DNA of 64,000 bases. It comes from Larix kaempferi. Lineage: Eukaryota > Streptophyta > Pinopsida > Pinales > Pinaceae. Made by a program: the position numbers and the translations under genes. Location: positions 3,658,001-3,722,000 of the forward strand of contig BSBM01001024.1 of the NCBI GenBank assembly GCA_027924585.1, in the 5' to 3' direction. The first letter of the stretch is position 1. Each line of letters begins with the position of its first letter. A model generated the notes under the pieces. That model was not told where the DNA came from and made no database searches. It saw only the letters and a program-made list of their open reading frames with translations. This document shows positions 24,121 to 35,184 of this stretch, one piece after another.

Positions 24121-24431
24121 TTTCTTGGCCCAACCAAGATCCAAATTTTTTTCCACTGTATTAACTAGAGTGTTACCCTGCTGTAACTGTGGCTGTCTGA
24201 AATGTGTTCATCAGCACAATTGTTAGCTGCATTACATTCTTAGAATTCACAATTACTTCATGCATTGTGGGAAAAATTCCATACTTGACAATTCGTCAAA
24301 TCACAACAACGAAATATGAGGGGAAAAAGAAAAAGGGGGTCAAGGGGGATTTCCCCCTTGTGGCTTCCCTGCGCCACAGCAGGGTGGGTCGAGGGCAGTG
24401 CCCTCGTTTTTTTTTATGAATCACGCCTCAT

Positions 24432-25320
24432 CGGGCGATTCACTGAATCCTGTCGCAACGGGCAGTTCGCGAAATCCGGCCGCGACGGCGGTTCACTAAT
24501 TGCTCCCGCAACTGTGGGGCGGTTCACGGTATGCTCCCGCAACTGCAGGGGGGTTGGCCTTCCGTAATGGGCGGGGCGTTTGGCTGAAGGTTGCCGCAAC
24601 TGCGGGGCGGTTCAGCGACGGCTTCAGCAATTGCGGAGCAGTTCGCCGAACGCTTCCGCAATTGCAGAGCAGTTCGCCGAACGCTTCCGCAATGGCGGGG
24701 CGATTTGCCGAGCGGAGCCATTCGGCGAAGGCTTCCGCAGTTGAGGAGCCATTCGGCGAATGCTCCCGCAATTGCAGAGCCATTCGGCGAAGGCTTCCGC
24801 AGTACCGGAGCCGTTCGTGGAATGCTTCCGCCGGAATGCTTCCCCGATTTCGGGTGTTTTTTCGGAATGATTCGGCGAAGTCTTCCGCAGTTGCGGAACG
24901 ATTCGCCGAAGTCTTCCGCAGTTGTGGAACGATTCGGCGAAGTCTTCCGCAGTTGCGGAACGATTCGCCGAAGTCTTCCGCAACTTCGGAATGACTCGCC
25001 GAACTCTTCCGCGTTTCGGAACGATTCGCGGAATCCTTCCGAAATTTTGGAAGAGAATTCCTTCCACAATTTCGGAAGAGAATTCCTTCCGCAATTTCGG
25101 AAGAGAATTCTTTCCGAAAAAATTCCGATACTTAGAAAAAAAAATTTCACTTAAAAACATTTTTCTCCGCTGTTTCGGAGCCATTGGCTGAATTCTTCCG
25201 CAATTTCGGGAAGGTTCGCGGAATCCTTCCGCAATTTCGGGAAGGTTCACCGAACTCTTCCGCAATTGCGGGAAGGTTCCCGAAACCTTTCCAAAATTTC
25301 GGAACGACTTCCCGAAACGG
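24432..25320. repeat. 31-bp CpG-rich palindromic repeat array
   Basis: More than 20 imperfect head-to-tail units of about 31 bp, clearest at 24868-24995. Each unit carries two palindromes: TTCCGCA-GT-TGCGGAA and TTCGGCGAA. The array is strikingly CpG-rich compared with the AT-rich surroundings. Units degrade towards the PBS side, where C and G are replaced by T and A (CCGAAATTTTGGAAG). It lies wholly in the untranslated leader. Confidence 0.95.
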
Positions 25321-25387
25321 CTTAAAACACAATTTTATTGTAATTGCTTATCAGATTTGGCCCATAGAGGCCCAATGCTGCAACGCA

Positions 25388-25399
25388 GCTCTGATACCA
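25388..25399 (-). promoter_or_regulatory. primer-binding site, initiator-Met tRNA
   Basis: On the minus strand TGGTATCAGAGC, a 12-base match to the 3' end of plant initiator Met tRNA, three bases inside the 5' LTR. Confidence 0.95.
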
Positions 25400-25402
25400 T
25401 TC

Positions 25403-27116
25403 TGTCACGTCCCCTCACATCCTACCAGCTAGGTGGAGAGGATCGTGAGGTTAAACCGGGCATCTAGCCCCCATATCCATTCGTTAAACAAGCATTCAAA
25501 TTCAAATAAAAAAGAATATATACATATACAAATGCATAACAGATGTGATATTAAACTGGGCATCTAGCCCCATGAAACTTTCAACCATGAGCATTCACAG
25601 AATATAACAGAGACATATGGAAATGTATGATTTTAAGAAAATCACAGCGGAAGTAAATTCAATAGCACATCCATCATTCATTCTAATATTCATCCAATGA
25701 TAATTGCCAATTTAACACAAGAGAATACTTATCTTATACAAAAGTAGTCCCACGCAACTGGCTATGCAACTGCAACGTTCCACCCAACCGTAGGCCAGTG
25801 TGCTCCTCAATCTCTCAGCACCACTGCCACCCCCGAGCTGGGCATGATCTCTACAAGGAACCAGGGAACAACAGATTCACACATAGCCAAGCATACACCA
25901 AGATGAGCCAAGCCAATCTGCAATTGGGTTTATCAGGCTACTAGGAGATGGAAAGGAAGAGTTGCTAAGCTAGTGAGCTCCAGCACAGAGCTAGGGATAA
26001 CCTTGCAAGATCTATCTAGCTTGGCACCCACAATACCTACACACCCAGCACAAGGAAGTATTCTTTTCACTGCTGTACAGTCCCTCAAGCCATACCTTCC
26101 CTATCTAGTGCTCTCAGGGTATGCATAGAAGAGTAACCAAAGCCCTCTTGATCTTCTTTAGAGGTTGCCTCCCCCACTAGGTTTATCAAGCCACGTCTAT
26201 CCACTACCACTCCAAACTTCAATTCACAGGTTCAAACCAAAAACGAGGATGCACATAACAGCAGAACCCCACTTGCTGGGCATGAGAAAAACGTTTTCCA
26301 CGGTGGGATGCATGAGATGGGGTTTCAACTAACCCAGAAAAACGTGGGAACCCACAAAACGAAATGGGAAGTTGGTGAACGACCCAGGAAGCCAAATCCG
26401 TTTTTAGAAAAACGTCCTTGGACATTCAGGGGAAAAACGACCTCCCTACAGTCCCCAAAACGTGGCCCTTCCTCTCCCAACTGTTATATACTGCAAAAAT
26501 GACTCCCAGGCATGGAAAAATGCAGTATTTAGATGAAAAACGTAAATGGAAAGACCCCAGCTAACTCCCCCTGCGTGAATGAATGAAGACTGCCCATTCC
26601 CCATGGCTTTGGGAACCATTTTTTGGGTGGTTTCTTGCCTCACAAGCAAAAACATGATTTTCCAAGTTGATGGCTTTCCCATGCACGAAAATGGCTTGCC
26701 CATACTCTTTCATTCCCAAGGCATTAACTGCCTTAACCAATTTCTTGGAAAAATTAAATGATTGGGTATATGAGACAAAATGGGTAGTTGGTGGTTTATG
26801 GGTTTCCCCATTGACACATGGATTAATACCATTGGCTCAAGGGTTTGAATAATTTCCCTCCCTATTCCTTGTAGAACCATGCCCCATCTCTTTTGTTGCA
26901 TTGCATAGCTAGTTGTGGGTATTTTCATTAAAATTCGTATTTACATGATGTCTTATATACATTGTGCCCATCTCGCACAAGAACCATAGGCATCTATTTT
27001 AATCGTCGATATATAAACGCTAAATCAATGGTGGGGCCTTGGCCTTGAGCTCCTCACCATGATTAAATTACAATATTTACATCATTTACAAAGGGGGTCA
27101 AAATGGGGACGTGACA
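25403..27116 (-). repeat. chromovirus 5' LTR
   Basis: 1714 bp, TG...CA ends, adjacent to the PBS on its inner side and to TGTAT on its outer side. A TATATAA box lies at 26484-26490 on the minus strand. Confidence 0.97.
26484..26490 (-). promoter_or_regulatory. TATA box in the chromovirus 5' LTR
   Basis: TATATAA on the minus strand, conserved in the other LTR at about 18780-18786. It places U3 at about 630 bp and R-U5 at about 1.0 kb. Confidence 0.65.
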
Positions 27117-27121
27117 TGTAT
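27117..27121. repeat. target-site duplication TGTAT (right)
   Basis: Identical to 17728-17732. Confidence 0.97.
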
Positions 27122-27264
27122 CAACACCATACTCTTTTTACTTCATTTGGTATCTTTTGAACATCAAATCCTTATTGTCTCAATATAGGCATCATTTCCT
27201 CTTCAAAGATTATTTTTTATTACTTATGATTCATATCCTTTCTCCTTATTAGGATATGATTCAA

Positions 27265-27575
27265 TGTTATGCACCAAATTCCTAAAATAACATGAAAATA
27301 GAAAGAAAGGATGACACGACGCCTTGAGAATGAAATAAAGAGATAAATAAGAACCATCTTTGAGGAGGAAACCTCCTTTTACATTGTATCAAATGCATAA
27401 TATGTTATTATCTCTAAAACTAGGTCTCTTTGGTATCCTCAGTATATATAGGAGACAAAGGGTACAATTGAGGTCTTAATTGGCCATACAAATACATTTA
27501 AGGTACTAGACTACCAATAAATACAATGCTAATATAATAATAGAAATTAAATGACACAATATCCAAGGCTTAACA
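27265..27575 (-). repeat. 3' LTR of a decayed gypsy element
   Basis: On the minus strand it begins TGTTAAGCCTTGG right after a purine tract (GAATGGGAGGGGCA, 27576-27589), and it ends near 27265 at ...GCATAACA. The short LTR (about 311 bp) suggests a Reina-like gypsy, at low confidence. Confidence 0.65.
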
Positions 27576-27589
27576 TGCCCCTCCCATTC

Positions 27590-28440
27590 AAGAAAGTGTT
27601 TCCCTCAACACTTGATTATATTAACAAGGTATTTGCACTCAATAATTACTCGATTTATTAATTTCTCGATCCATGTTTCAAGTTCTAGTATGATTTTCTC
27701 TTCTTCATCAATCTCTAGTAAAATAGTGTGATTTGGGATCTTGCACCAATTACCTTTTATAGGAAAGAAACATGGAATACTGGATGTACATGTGAAGATG
27801 GAGGAAACTTCAATTTGAAAAACATACTTCCAATTCTCTTCAACACCTTATAGGGACCATAGTACTTGGGTGTTAATTTGTTGTCTTTTTTTTATTACTT
27901 GAGGCACATATTTTTATTTGGTTGTATCCTAAAAAATACTCAATCCACCGCTTCAAATTTCCCTTCACTATGATGTTTATTTTTTGTTGTTTCATCATAT
28001 TTTGTGCTATAGCTAAGTTGTATTTCAATATTTAGAGAACCTTTTGTTGGTGCTCTAGTGATCCTCCATTTCTTGAACCTTAGCTTTCTCTTTTAAGGAT
28101 GATGTGATAGATGGAGGATGATAGCCATAAAGTGCCATAAATGGTGACATTTTTGAAGAAGTATGTAAGGGCATGTTGTACCCTTATTTTTCCAAGGGAA
28201 ACTAATTGACCCATTTTGTTTGTTTATGTTATGCAAAGAAATGGAGATACTTTTCTAGACATTGATTCACAATCCCATTTTTTCCATTGGATTGAGAATG
28301 GAAAGAGGATTTGTGAGCCAATTGAGTGCCCAAACAAGAAAATATCCCCTTCCAAAAGTTACCAATGAAAAATGGATCTCTAAGCTAGTTTCCATATTAT
28401 TGAGATCGATGAAATCCACGTCTGTATCATGATTTTTTGG
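27590..28440 (-). pseudogene. gypsy integrase C-terminal remnant
   Basis: Minus-strand fragments in shifting frames match the conserved tail of Ty3/gypsy integrase. There is a DDE-core piece near 28260-28330 that aligns with the HPQTDGQTE region (here SQSNGKNG), then NQCLEKYL, then MSPFMALYGYHPPSI (about 28120-28165), then LTPKYYGPYKVLKRIG (about 27860), and the stretch before the stop. Several stops and frameshifts make it inactive. Everything upstream of the DDE core is gone, replaced by the LINE from about 28445. Confidence 0.8.
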
Positions 28441-28457
28441 ATATACTAGGGTTTGAA

Positions 28458-30400
28458 AAGTAATGGAGATTCCTGGAGGGGACGAATCCCCTTCCTCCTC
28501 TCGCCGGCAGGAACCCCCCACCTCGCACACGATGAGGAATTCTACAGACACGGAGTAGTGGTCCTGGAGAGAAAAACATCAATCACGCCAGATAGGGTTT
28601 GGAAAAACCCCAAGGGGGATGCCTCCCTAGAGCAAGATCTATCCCCTCTCTTTGGATCAGAATAGAGAACCTCATGGAACGGGTAGAGCCATGGAAATAA
28701 AAATCCCTAATATGTAATTTCATTGGAATTTTTCCAAAAGCATAACATTCTACCCTCTTCTATAATGCATCCTAAATAAGTACAAGGTAGAGAGAGATAA
28801 GCAAAAAGGAGAGAGAAAAAGAGAATATTATAGTATTTTTGCGATAACATTTGATCTCAAACTCGTATTTGGGTGCACTTGGTACCGTTGGAAAGCTCTC
28901 ATCGAGGGCTACAACTTTAATATTTTGCGCTTTGCGAGATTCCTCATGGTTTGGCTAGAGCAGGCAGTTTTGAAAATATGGGCATTAAACATCTTTAAAA
29001 GCATCTTTCAAAAGATGCTTTTCGAAAAGCATCTTTTGAAAGATGCTTTTAATGATGCTTTATGCCCATATTTACAAAAATTTCCACCCCATCCAAATCG
29101 TGAGGAATCATGTGAAGCTCAAAACATGAATTGTAGCCCTCGACGAGAGCTTTCCAACGGTACCAAGTGTGCCCAAATCCGAGTTCGGGATCAAAAGTTA
29201 TCGCAAAAATACTATAATAATCTTTTTTGTCTCTCCTTTTAGCTTATCTCTCTCTACCTTTTTCTTATTTAGGATACATTTTGGCCTTGGTAATTCCTTA
29301 TGAGAAAATTATCTAATCAAATGGATCAAGATGACCTGGAACCCTAAATGACACTATGATCTGCATCTTGGGGCCAAGGGTTTCTTCACTATAGTGTTTT
29401 TCAATCATGAGGACATAGATCAAGTGCTGGAAGGAGGTCCTTACTTCTTCTTTTTTGAAGGTCTCTACCTCTGGCCATGGAAGGAAAGATTCAACCCTGA
29501 TAAAGAAGACTTGAACATAGCCCCAATATGGATCATGTTGTATTCCATACCCTGTGACTACTGGGAACCAGAGATCTTAGAAGATATAGGAAAAACACTA
29601 AGCAAATTTGTTAAAGTCTCTTCGCAAACCCTACAGAGATGACACACATCTTTTGATCTGATCTGTGTTTACATGGATCTAGCACAATATATCCCCGAAG
29701 CTATTAATTTGACCTAGGAAGATGAAGACTGGAATCAACCAATAGATTATGATCACCTACCCTTTCGATGTCGTAGATTCCATGAATATGGCCATCTCAA
29801 CAGGGACTTCCCACAGATCAGCAAAAACCCCACCTCCCCACCGACAACCCAAGAGAAGGAAGGAAAATCAACCAAGGATGGTTTTACCCAAGTGAACTAG
29901 AAAAGATCGAGGAGGCACATGAATGGCCAGCAACAACAAGATCAATCCAAAGCCAAGAATATGCCCCCACCCTAACTGATTTGAAACACTGAACTCTATG
30001 GGGGAGACCATGGAAGATCTTGGGAACCAGAAGAAAGGAAAATAACTAGTTCATGAAGCCGATAATAGTTGCCCCGAATATCCTGAAGAACATACAAAAT
30101 CCATAGAAGAATATCTCCCTTAATAAGTAGAGGAAATGGACTTGGGATTATTGTATTTGGATGCTATCGAAAAGGAATTCGACAAAAAAGGAAAAGGATA
30201 CGTCTCGAGACGACAACTGCAAATTCTGTAGGAGGCTATTCTCAAATCCAAGGCTAAACCACTCCTGGGAATAGCTAAAGATCCGCAAAAAGGGAGCAAA
30301 AGGAAACAACCAGAAGAGGGGGAGAAAAGAGGGCGCAAAACAAACCGACAGCAGATAGCGGAGATAAGGAAAAAACTCATTGAGTCGGGGTAGTACCCCA
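28458..30400 (+). pseudogene. LINE ORF1 remnant (DUF4283 and zinc knuckle)
   Basis: An N-terminal piece starts MEIPGGDESPSSS at 28458 and soon stops. After the foldback insertion the frame resumes with LHLGAKGFFTIVFFNHEDID (about 29360-29415) and LEGGPYFFFFEGLYLWPW, then APIWIMLYSIPCDYW, which is the DUF4283 pattern of plant LINE ORF1. It is followed by YDHLPFRCRRFHEYGHLNRDFP (about 29745-29815), a zinc knuckle whose last Cys is now Phe, and a Lys-rich tail. Multiple stops are present. The protein would bind element RNA as part of the retrotransposition particle. Confidence 0.75.
28764..29280. mobile_element. 517-bp foldback element / hairpin MITE
   Basis: The whole element is one long inverted repeat. 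The left arm starts AATGCATCCTAAATAAG and the right arm is its reverse complement, ending CTTATTTAGGATACATT. The arms match through AGGTAGAGAGAGATAAGC, TTTTTGCGATAAC and GAAAGCTCTC, down to a centre at about 29015 where AAAAGATGCTTTTCGAAAAGCATCTTTT is itself a palindrome. No coding capacity and no clear target duplication. RNA from either strand would fold into a hairpin of about 250 bp. Confidence 0.9.
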
Positions 30401-30440
30401 CCATTAAGGATTCCCTCTTAGAATTTATCAAAAGTTTCCA

Positions 30441-31085
30441 ATGACAATCATCACATGGAACATTCGTGGAGTGAACCATCCGCATAAAATAAAAACTCTA
30501 AAGAATAAGATCAGGATGGAAAAACCACATATATTCTTTCTCCAAGAAACAAAGTGTGGAATGGAGAAGATGCAGGAAATAGTAAAAAAGGTGTGGAAAG
30601 ACAGTAAAACTATGGCGATTGAAGCTCGAGGCACGACATGAGGAATTGCGATCGTATGGAGATCAGATGAGAATAAACTCTCCAATTTATGGTCTACCCA
30701 TTTTACTCTTTCTAAGGTTTTCGAGTTCACAGATACCAGGTTAAAAGGAGTGATATCAAATGTCTACGGTCCAAGTATCTTCCCCCCAAAAACGACCTTA
30801 TTGGAATTTCTATCATAGTTAGAAAACTTGGTTGGAGCTAAGGATTGGATCATCATAGGGGATTTCAATATGATCACATCCTGTGAGGAAAAGAATAGGG
30901 GTAGACGCATTTTGGGACCAACCAATAAAGACTTCAACAACTTCAACGAATCCAGTAAGCTGGTTGATATCGAAATTGGAAATGGTTGGTTTACATGGAA
31001 CAACAAACGGGGGGGAGACCACCATGTGGCCAACAGGCTTGTTACGGAGAAAAAATTCCTATGGTATGGGGCATACCACAACAGA
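30441..31085 (+). pseudogene. LINE ORF2 endonuclease domain, truncated
   Basis: Starts with TIITWNIRGVNHPHK and continues with FLQETKCG, NVYGPS, IIIGDFNMITSCEEK and WFTWNNKRGG, the standard order of the L1 apurinic endonuclease (exonuclease-endonuclease-phosphatase fold). In-frame stops occur at about 30639 and 30819, and a short deletion falls in the NRLDRFL motif (reads NRLVTEK). No RT follows. Inactive. Confidence 0.88.
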
Positions 31086-31798
31086 TAGATGACTGCTAGA
31101 AATAAACTCAACTCTCAAAACAATGCTATATAAATGACAATGCTAAGATAATGGAGAAAAGACCAACCTTCAACCGGATGTTCGAAGTAGATCCTTGTTG
31201 AGCTTTCAATCTCTACACTTGAACCTACAGCTTAGTCTCAAAACAAAATACAAGCAAGTGCATATAATATATGAAAGTCATTAGCATAATAAATAACATG
31301 GTCCATGATATAATAAGCAAATGTAAACCAATGTAATTTAAACAACATTTACAATATTAATTGGACGAGAAAATGAGTATTTCCATTAATGATAACAAGA
31401 AGTACATGATACAACCTCTTGCCGACAACCCATATGAACCGAGAACTAGGTCCCTCCACTTATCCCTCCACCACTTCAATCCCCCATGAAATGGAAAACT
31501 CAAACTATGAAAGGAGTTTGGTAGGTGAACATAAGAATTTCACAACAACAAGGATCAATGGATGTAGACTCAAGTCATGGTAAAAATCCAATAGAGTTAC
31601 GGTGTTCTCTCTTTCTCCTCCCTTCCATACACCATAAGAGCTCAATATATAACCCTCCAAAGGTAGGTGAAAGGTCGAATCGAGTCATTTCAAGGTGCAT
31701 GGAGGGCCAAAGGTCACCCTAAGACCGCTTTCTGGGAGTAAAAATAGAAGTTTTACTGTTTTTACCATATAACTCGATGTACGCGGGTTAGTTAGGTG
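31086..31798. other. no gene recognised
   Basis: AT-rich DNA between the truncated LINE and the Tat-type 5' LTR. No element edges or coding pattern seen. Confidence 0.5.
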
Positions 31799-32807
31799 TG
31801 TTATACCTCAAAGTTACACATTAAGCCCTAGTGTCTCATTCTTATACCATGTGACCTAACGACACTTCTCCCTAATGATCATCATACATTACTGGTACCC
31901 TCCTTGGTCTTATCTGGATGCCCAGGAGCAAAATCCATTAACTGAATGCTGAATACATCACCTTACCTGCCATGTGTCACCAAATCTGACCCTATCTACA
32001 TATATTTTCGTGCTTTGCACATCTACTGGGTAGAGACAATTAGGGTTGTCGCACTATGCTCAGACCCTGGGGCACGATAATTTCGTGTTGTGCTTAGACC
32101 CAGGGGCACGAAAATCCCTTTTTAGCCTTTTTTCCATGGATCTTGGATCTCATCTTTCGAGATATTTTCTTGGGATTACCAGCTTTGATTCGATCCCAAC
32201 CCCCTCTCTCTGTTTAGTATTCCCGATCCACTAAACACTCATTAGATCCACCTTACTCTCCTTTTGGTTAACCCTTCCAAGCACTATAAAGGAGAGGCCT
32301 TCCATGAGCCAAAGGGAGGACTTTTGGGGCATCCAACCTATTATCTTGAGACTTTTCAGAGATATCTAGAGGAGGAACTTGGAGCTGAAAGTTGGCTTGG
32401 ACATCAAGCAACCATTGTAAGCATCTTCAAGTTGTAATAAGGATAACTTGTCTTGTTTCCCAATTCATGTGTGTTGATTATGTTTCAATTACATGATTTG
32501 TATCTAGCTAGATTTAGATTCTAACTTGTGATTGAGGGTACTTGGAGAATTGTGTGTACTTGTACATTGTCTTATCTTAACAGGTTCATCGTGAGGACTT
32601 CGAGGTCTGGACTACAAGCGGGAGAAACATTAAAGTGAAAGGTCAGTCATCTTCTCTCACTTTATTTAATACATAAACCTTGAAATACTTGTTTAATATA
32701 GGATTCAAGATCGCATTTGTTTCATTTTGTCTTAGTATAGAGTCATTTCATCCAGCTTTATCCTAAGCGGGGCTTCTTTCTATCCGTAGGAAGAAATCTC
32801 TACAAAA
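31799..32807 (+). repeat. 5' LTR of the Tat-type element
   Basis: Begins TGTTATACCTCAAAG and ends about CTCTACAAAA, followed by the PBS region. It matches 50491-51493 and, inverted, 41042-42052. A TATA box lies at 32285-32290 and a duplicated block (CTCAGACC/TAGACCC...GGGGCACGA) at 32055-32115. Confidence 0.92.
32285..32290 (+). promoter_or_regulatory. TATA box in the Tat-type LTR
   Basis: TATAAA in the context AGCACTATAAAGGAGAGG, conserved at 50977-50982 in the 3' LTR and in the inverted copy. Confidence 0.65.
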
Positions 32808-32811
32808 AAAC

Positions 32812-32826
32812 TAGTGACTCCGCTGG
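32812..32826 (+). promoter_or_regulatory. primer-binding site region
   Basis: AGTGACTCCGCTGG follows the 5' LTR. The inverted derivative has TGACAACTCCACTGGGG at the same place. The GACTCC(G/A)CTGG core is what plant Tat-type elements often show. I did not determine the tRNA. Confidence 0.6.
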
Positions 32827-34410
32827 TTTGAACCCCTTTATTTTGAGTTCTTTTACTTTCATTCATCTTTTGATTATGAATTTGCTCTTCTTTCAAACCA
32901 GTTGTGAAAGTTGGTCTTTCTTTACCCTCATTCACTCCCCTCCCCTCTACATTAGACCTCTGTCAGTGATCAGTGAGTCCTCTGGGTTGGAAAACCATGG
33001 AAAAGTCAAAAAAAATTTCTCAAACTCCCACCTTCATCCTCTTTCTGAGCATGTTCGTGCCCCTTCCACTGCTTACAGAGCGAAAATTACCAGATTTTCG
33101 CTACCCATACATTTTCCAAAACGTGATAATTCCTAATTATCGCGCCTAGGCTGCTTGCAGTCACACGAAAATCTCTGCAAAAAGGAAATTTATTTAATTT
33201 TGATTGGTTACCTTCAGTCAAGTTTAGTTTCTCTATCTTTGATTGCTTTTCTGGTCTTCATCAGACACATGTAACCTACCCAGCCACAGTTCATTACTTG
33301 CATTTCATCTTTTGAAGTTTGGTAGACACTTTGGACATTTTTGGGTTTTAGGTCACTATCATAAACCATACCTGCGTACTCATTACCTTTTGCATCTTGT
33401 CTACACATCTTGTCACCTTTCACAAGTTGCAAGTGTTTTCTGGTTTGTTTTGTTTTTTCTCGAGCTTGGTTTTTTGAGTTTTGTGATATTGCACCCATTT
33501 TGATCACCTCTTTATCATTCTTGCATTTGCTTGTTCCTCTCATGATAGTCAAGTTTTATTATTGTTTGTCAATTCCTTGATTATATTATTTCCAAGACTA
33601 TATTGTTCTTATAGCAATAACTTTCCATTCTTGTTATTAAAAAATCATTATTGGAAGACTCTTTGAACATGTATTGCTTTTGTTGAAAAGATCAAGTGTA
33701 TAATTTTGCATTTAGGAAGTGAATCGATTATCATTGCTTGTCACATAATTTTACTCATTTGAAGTACCATTAGTTGTAGTTCAGTTGCATTTTGAAAGTA
33801 GTTCCATTAGTTTGGCTTATTCCAAAAAAAGAAACAAAATTTTTTCGGTTTGGTTTTTTCATTTCTTTGAAATAGTTTATGCATTGTAATCGAATAACTC
33901 TCCCTTTACTTTAGCTAGCATTCATCGAATAGAAAGGATCATTTCGATTCATCTTCATTTGCATGGTTTGAGTCATCATAACACCACAAGTTGCACTTCC
34001 ATCACCCGATTGAGTAATACAACCATTAAAAATTACACTCCCGAACTCAACACACTTTAACCTCACTTGAGGAGAAAACGAATTTGTTAGTTAGGTAGGA
34101 CACCGGGGATAGGCATCCAAATAATTATCCCTTGACATTTTCATTTGAGACATAGTTGTTGTCCTCTAGGGTGCTAAAATCCTCTTATACTTGTTGACAC
34201 GGTCATTGACCCGTTTCTGGAGGGGCCTCCCAATTTTTTGGGGGTTAAGCCGCGAGGATTGATTCCAGATGGACTTTGTGGAATGCAGCACTCCACATAG
34301 TGCCTAAGGCATATCGATCCATTGTATTCTTTGTACTCTACCGTATTGGTGATACGGGGGTGATAAGACAGAAGTGCCGAAAACCTTCTCCGATGTGTCA
34401 TGAACGAGGT
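32827..34410 (+). other. leader of the Tat-type element
   Basis: Long non-coding leader before gag, T-rich. Open frames at 32828-33136 (+) and 33214-33552 (-) have no domain similarity and are probably chance. Confidence 0.55.
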
Positions 34411-34415
34411 AGCTT

Positions 34416-34782
34416 TGTAAATTTTAAACCTTAACAGTGAAGTACAAACTTATATCGATTCTTAAGCATTAACAGAAAATACACAATGGAACACACATTA
34501 CACAGAGATTTTCACCTAGAAACCCTTAACCGGGAAAAAACCAGCAAAACTTAGAGCCGCACAGCTCCTTTTCATTATATGTTTATTTAACCATGTACAA
34601 TACAATAAATGGTATTCTGCAGCATCTAAAACCCTAATTCGTTTACCCGAAATTAGGTTACAACCCTAATCCCCTTTACCGGGATGAGATAGAGTACAAT
34701 GGGTCGAAAATCGCGAAATTAGGTTACAAGGGATCGTGTTGTACACGCAACGACCATGTGAAGAGATATAACATACCCAACA
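34416..34782 (-). mobile_element. solo LTR (copia-like), target duplication AGCTT
   Basis: 367 bp with TG...CA ends (TGTAAATTTT...ATACCCAACA), flanked by the perfect direct repeat AGCTT at 34411-34415 and 34783-34787. Read on the minus strand it starts TGTTGGGTATG, a common copia LTR start. It is a product of LTR-LTR recombination. Confidence 0.88.
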
Positions 34783-34787
34783 AGCTT

Positions 34788-35184
34788 AGTGAATTTTCTT
34801 CTAGGGCTCTTTTACCCAGGATCCCTTTCGATAGAGGGATATCCTTCCATTATTGGTCTCTCATTTTGTATTGTTCGACTTGGATTTCATCACCTTGCGA
34901 AGGATACAACTTGGCGAGGTCTCCATCTCTTAGTTAGAAGGTTTTGCTTGCTATTTCATCTTCTTAGAGGGTCATTTTTCTGTTTGGTTTTGCTTGTTGG
35001 AATTCTGGCCACCTTTGTTTCAGCTCGCTTACTGTGATGCCGGTCATAGTATAGTTTTTTGAGCTTGTCTTTTTTGGCCTGTGAGCCTTGTCTTTTTCTA
35101 GCTCCCCTTTTGCACACCCGGTTGCTTTAGGGTTTTTGAGTTCTTTTTTACGAGACTGTCCCCGAAACTTGTAATCCCACCATT
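34788..35184 (+). other. leader, gag-proximal part
   Basis: T-rich leader resuming after the solo LTR up to the gag ATG. The open frame at 34789-35037 has no known domain. Confidence 0.5.

Larger units (their letters stand above)
24157..25402 (-). other. chromovirus leader (5' UTR)
   Basis: About 1.2 kb between PBS and gag. Most of it is the CpG-rich 31-bp repeat array described separately. The gag-proximal part contains C/G runs (about 24334-24360, GGGGG...CCCCC) that could pair. Long open frames on both strands here are by-products of the repeats. Confidence 0.85.
17733..27116 (-). mobile_element. full-length Ty3/gypsy chromovirus
   Basis: A complete 9384-bp LTR retrotransposon on the minus strand. 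It has two LTRs ending TG...CA (TGTCACG...CGTGACA), a perfect 5-bp target duplication (TGTAT), a PBS for initiator-Met tRNA, a polypurine tract and gag-pol ending in a chromodomain. By eye the LTRs differ at about 18 single positions plus one block of about 34 bp, roughly 1%, so this is the youngest clear insertion in the window. It is probably not autonomous: three in-frame stops and an Asp-to-Asn change in integrase are present. The chromodomain class (Tekay/Del-like or similar) is inferred from domain order and the long LTRs. Confidence 0.97.
28445..31085 (+). mobile_element. truncated L1-type LINE
   Basis: ORF1-like sequence (DUF4283/RRM-like plus a decayed zinc knuckle) is followed by an ORF2 endonuclease that stops abruptly at about 31085; RT, RNase H and a poly-A tail are absent. 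A foldback element (28764-29280) sits in the 5' part. LINEs normally lose the 5' end, so loss of the 3' end points to a later deletion or rearrangement. Confidence 0.8.

Noticed and set aside
24500-25265. Four overlapping open frames of 160-213 codons on both strands in the chromovirus leader
   Set aside because: They are translations of the 31-bp repeat (a period of 31 visits all frames) and read as Arg/Ser/Pro-rich repeats on both strands. No real protein is expected.
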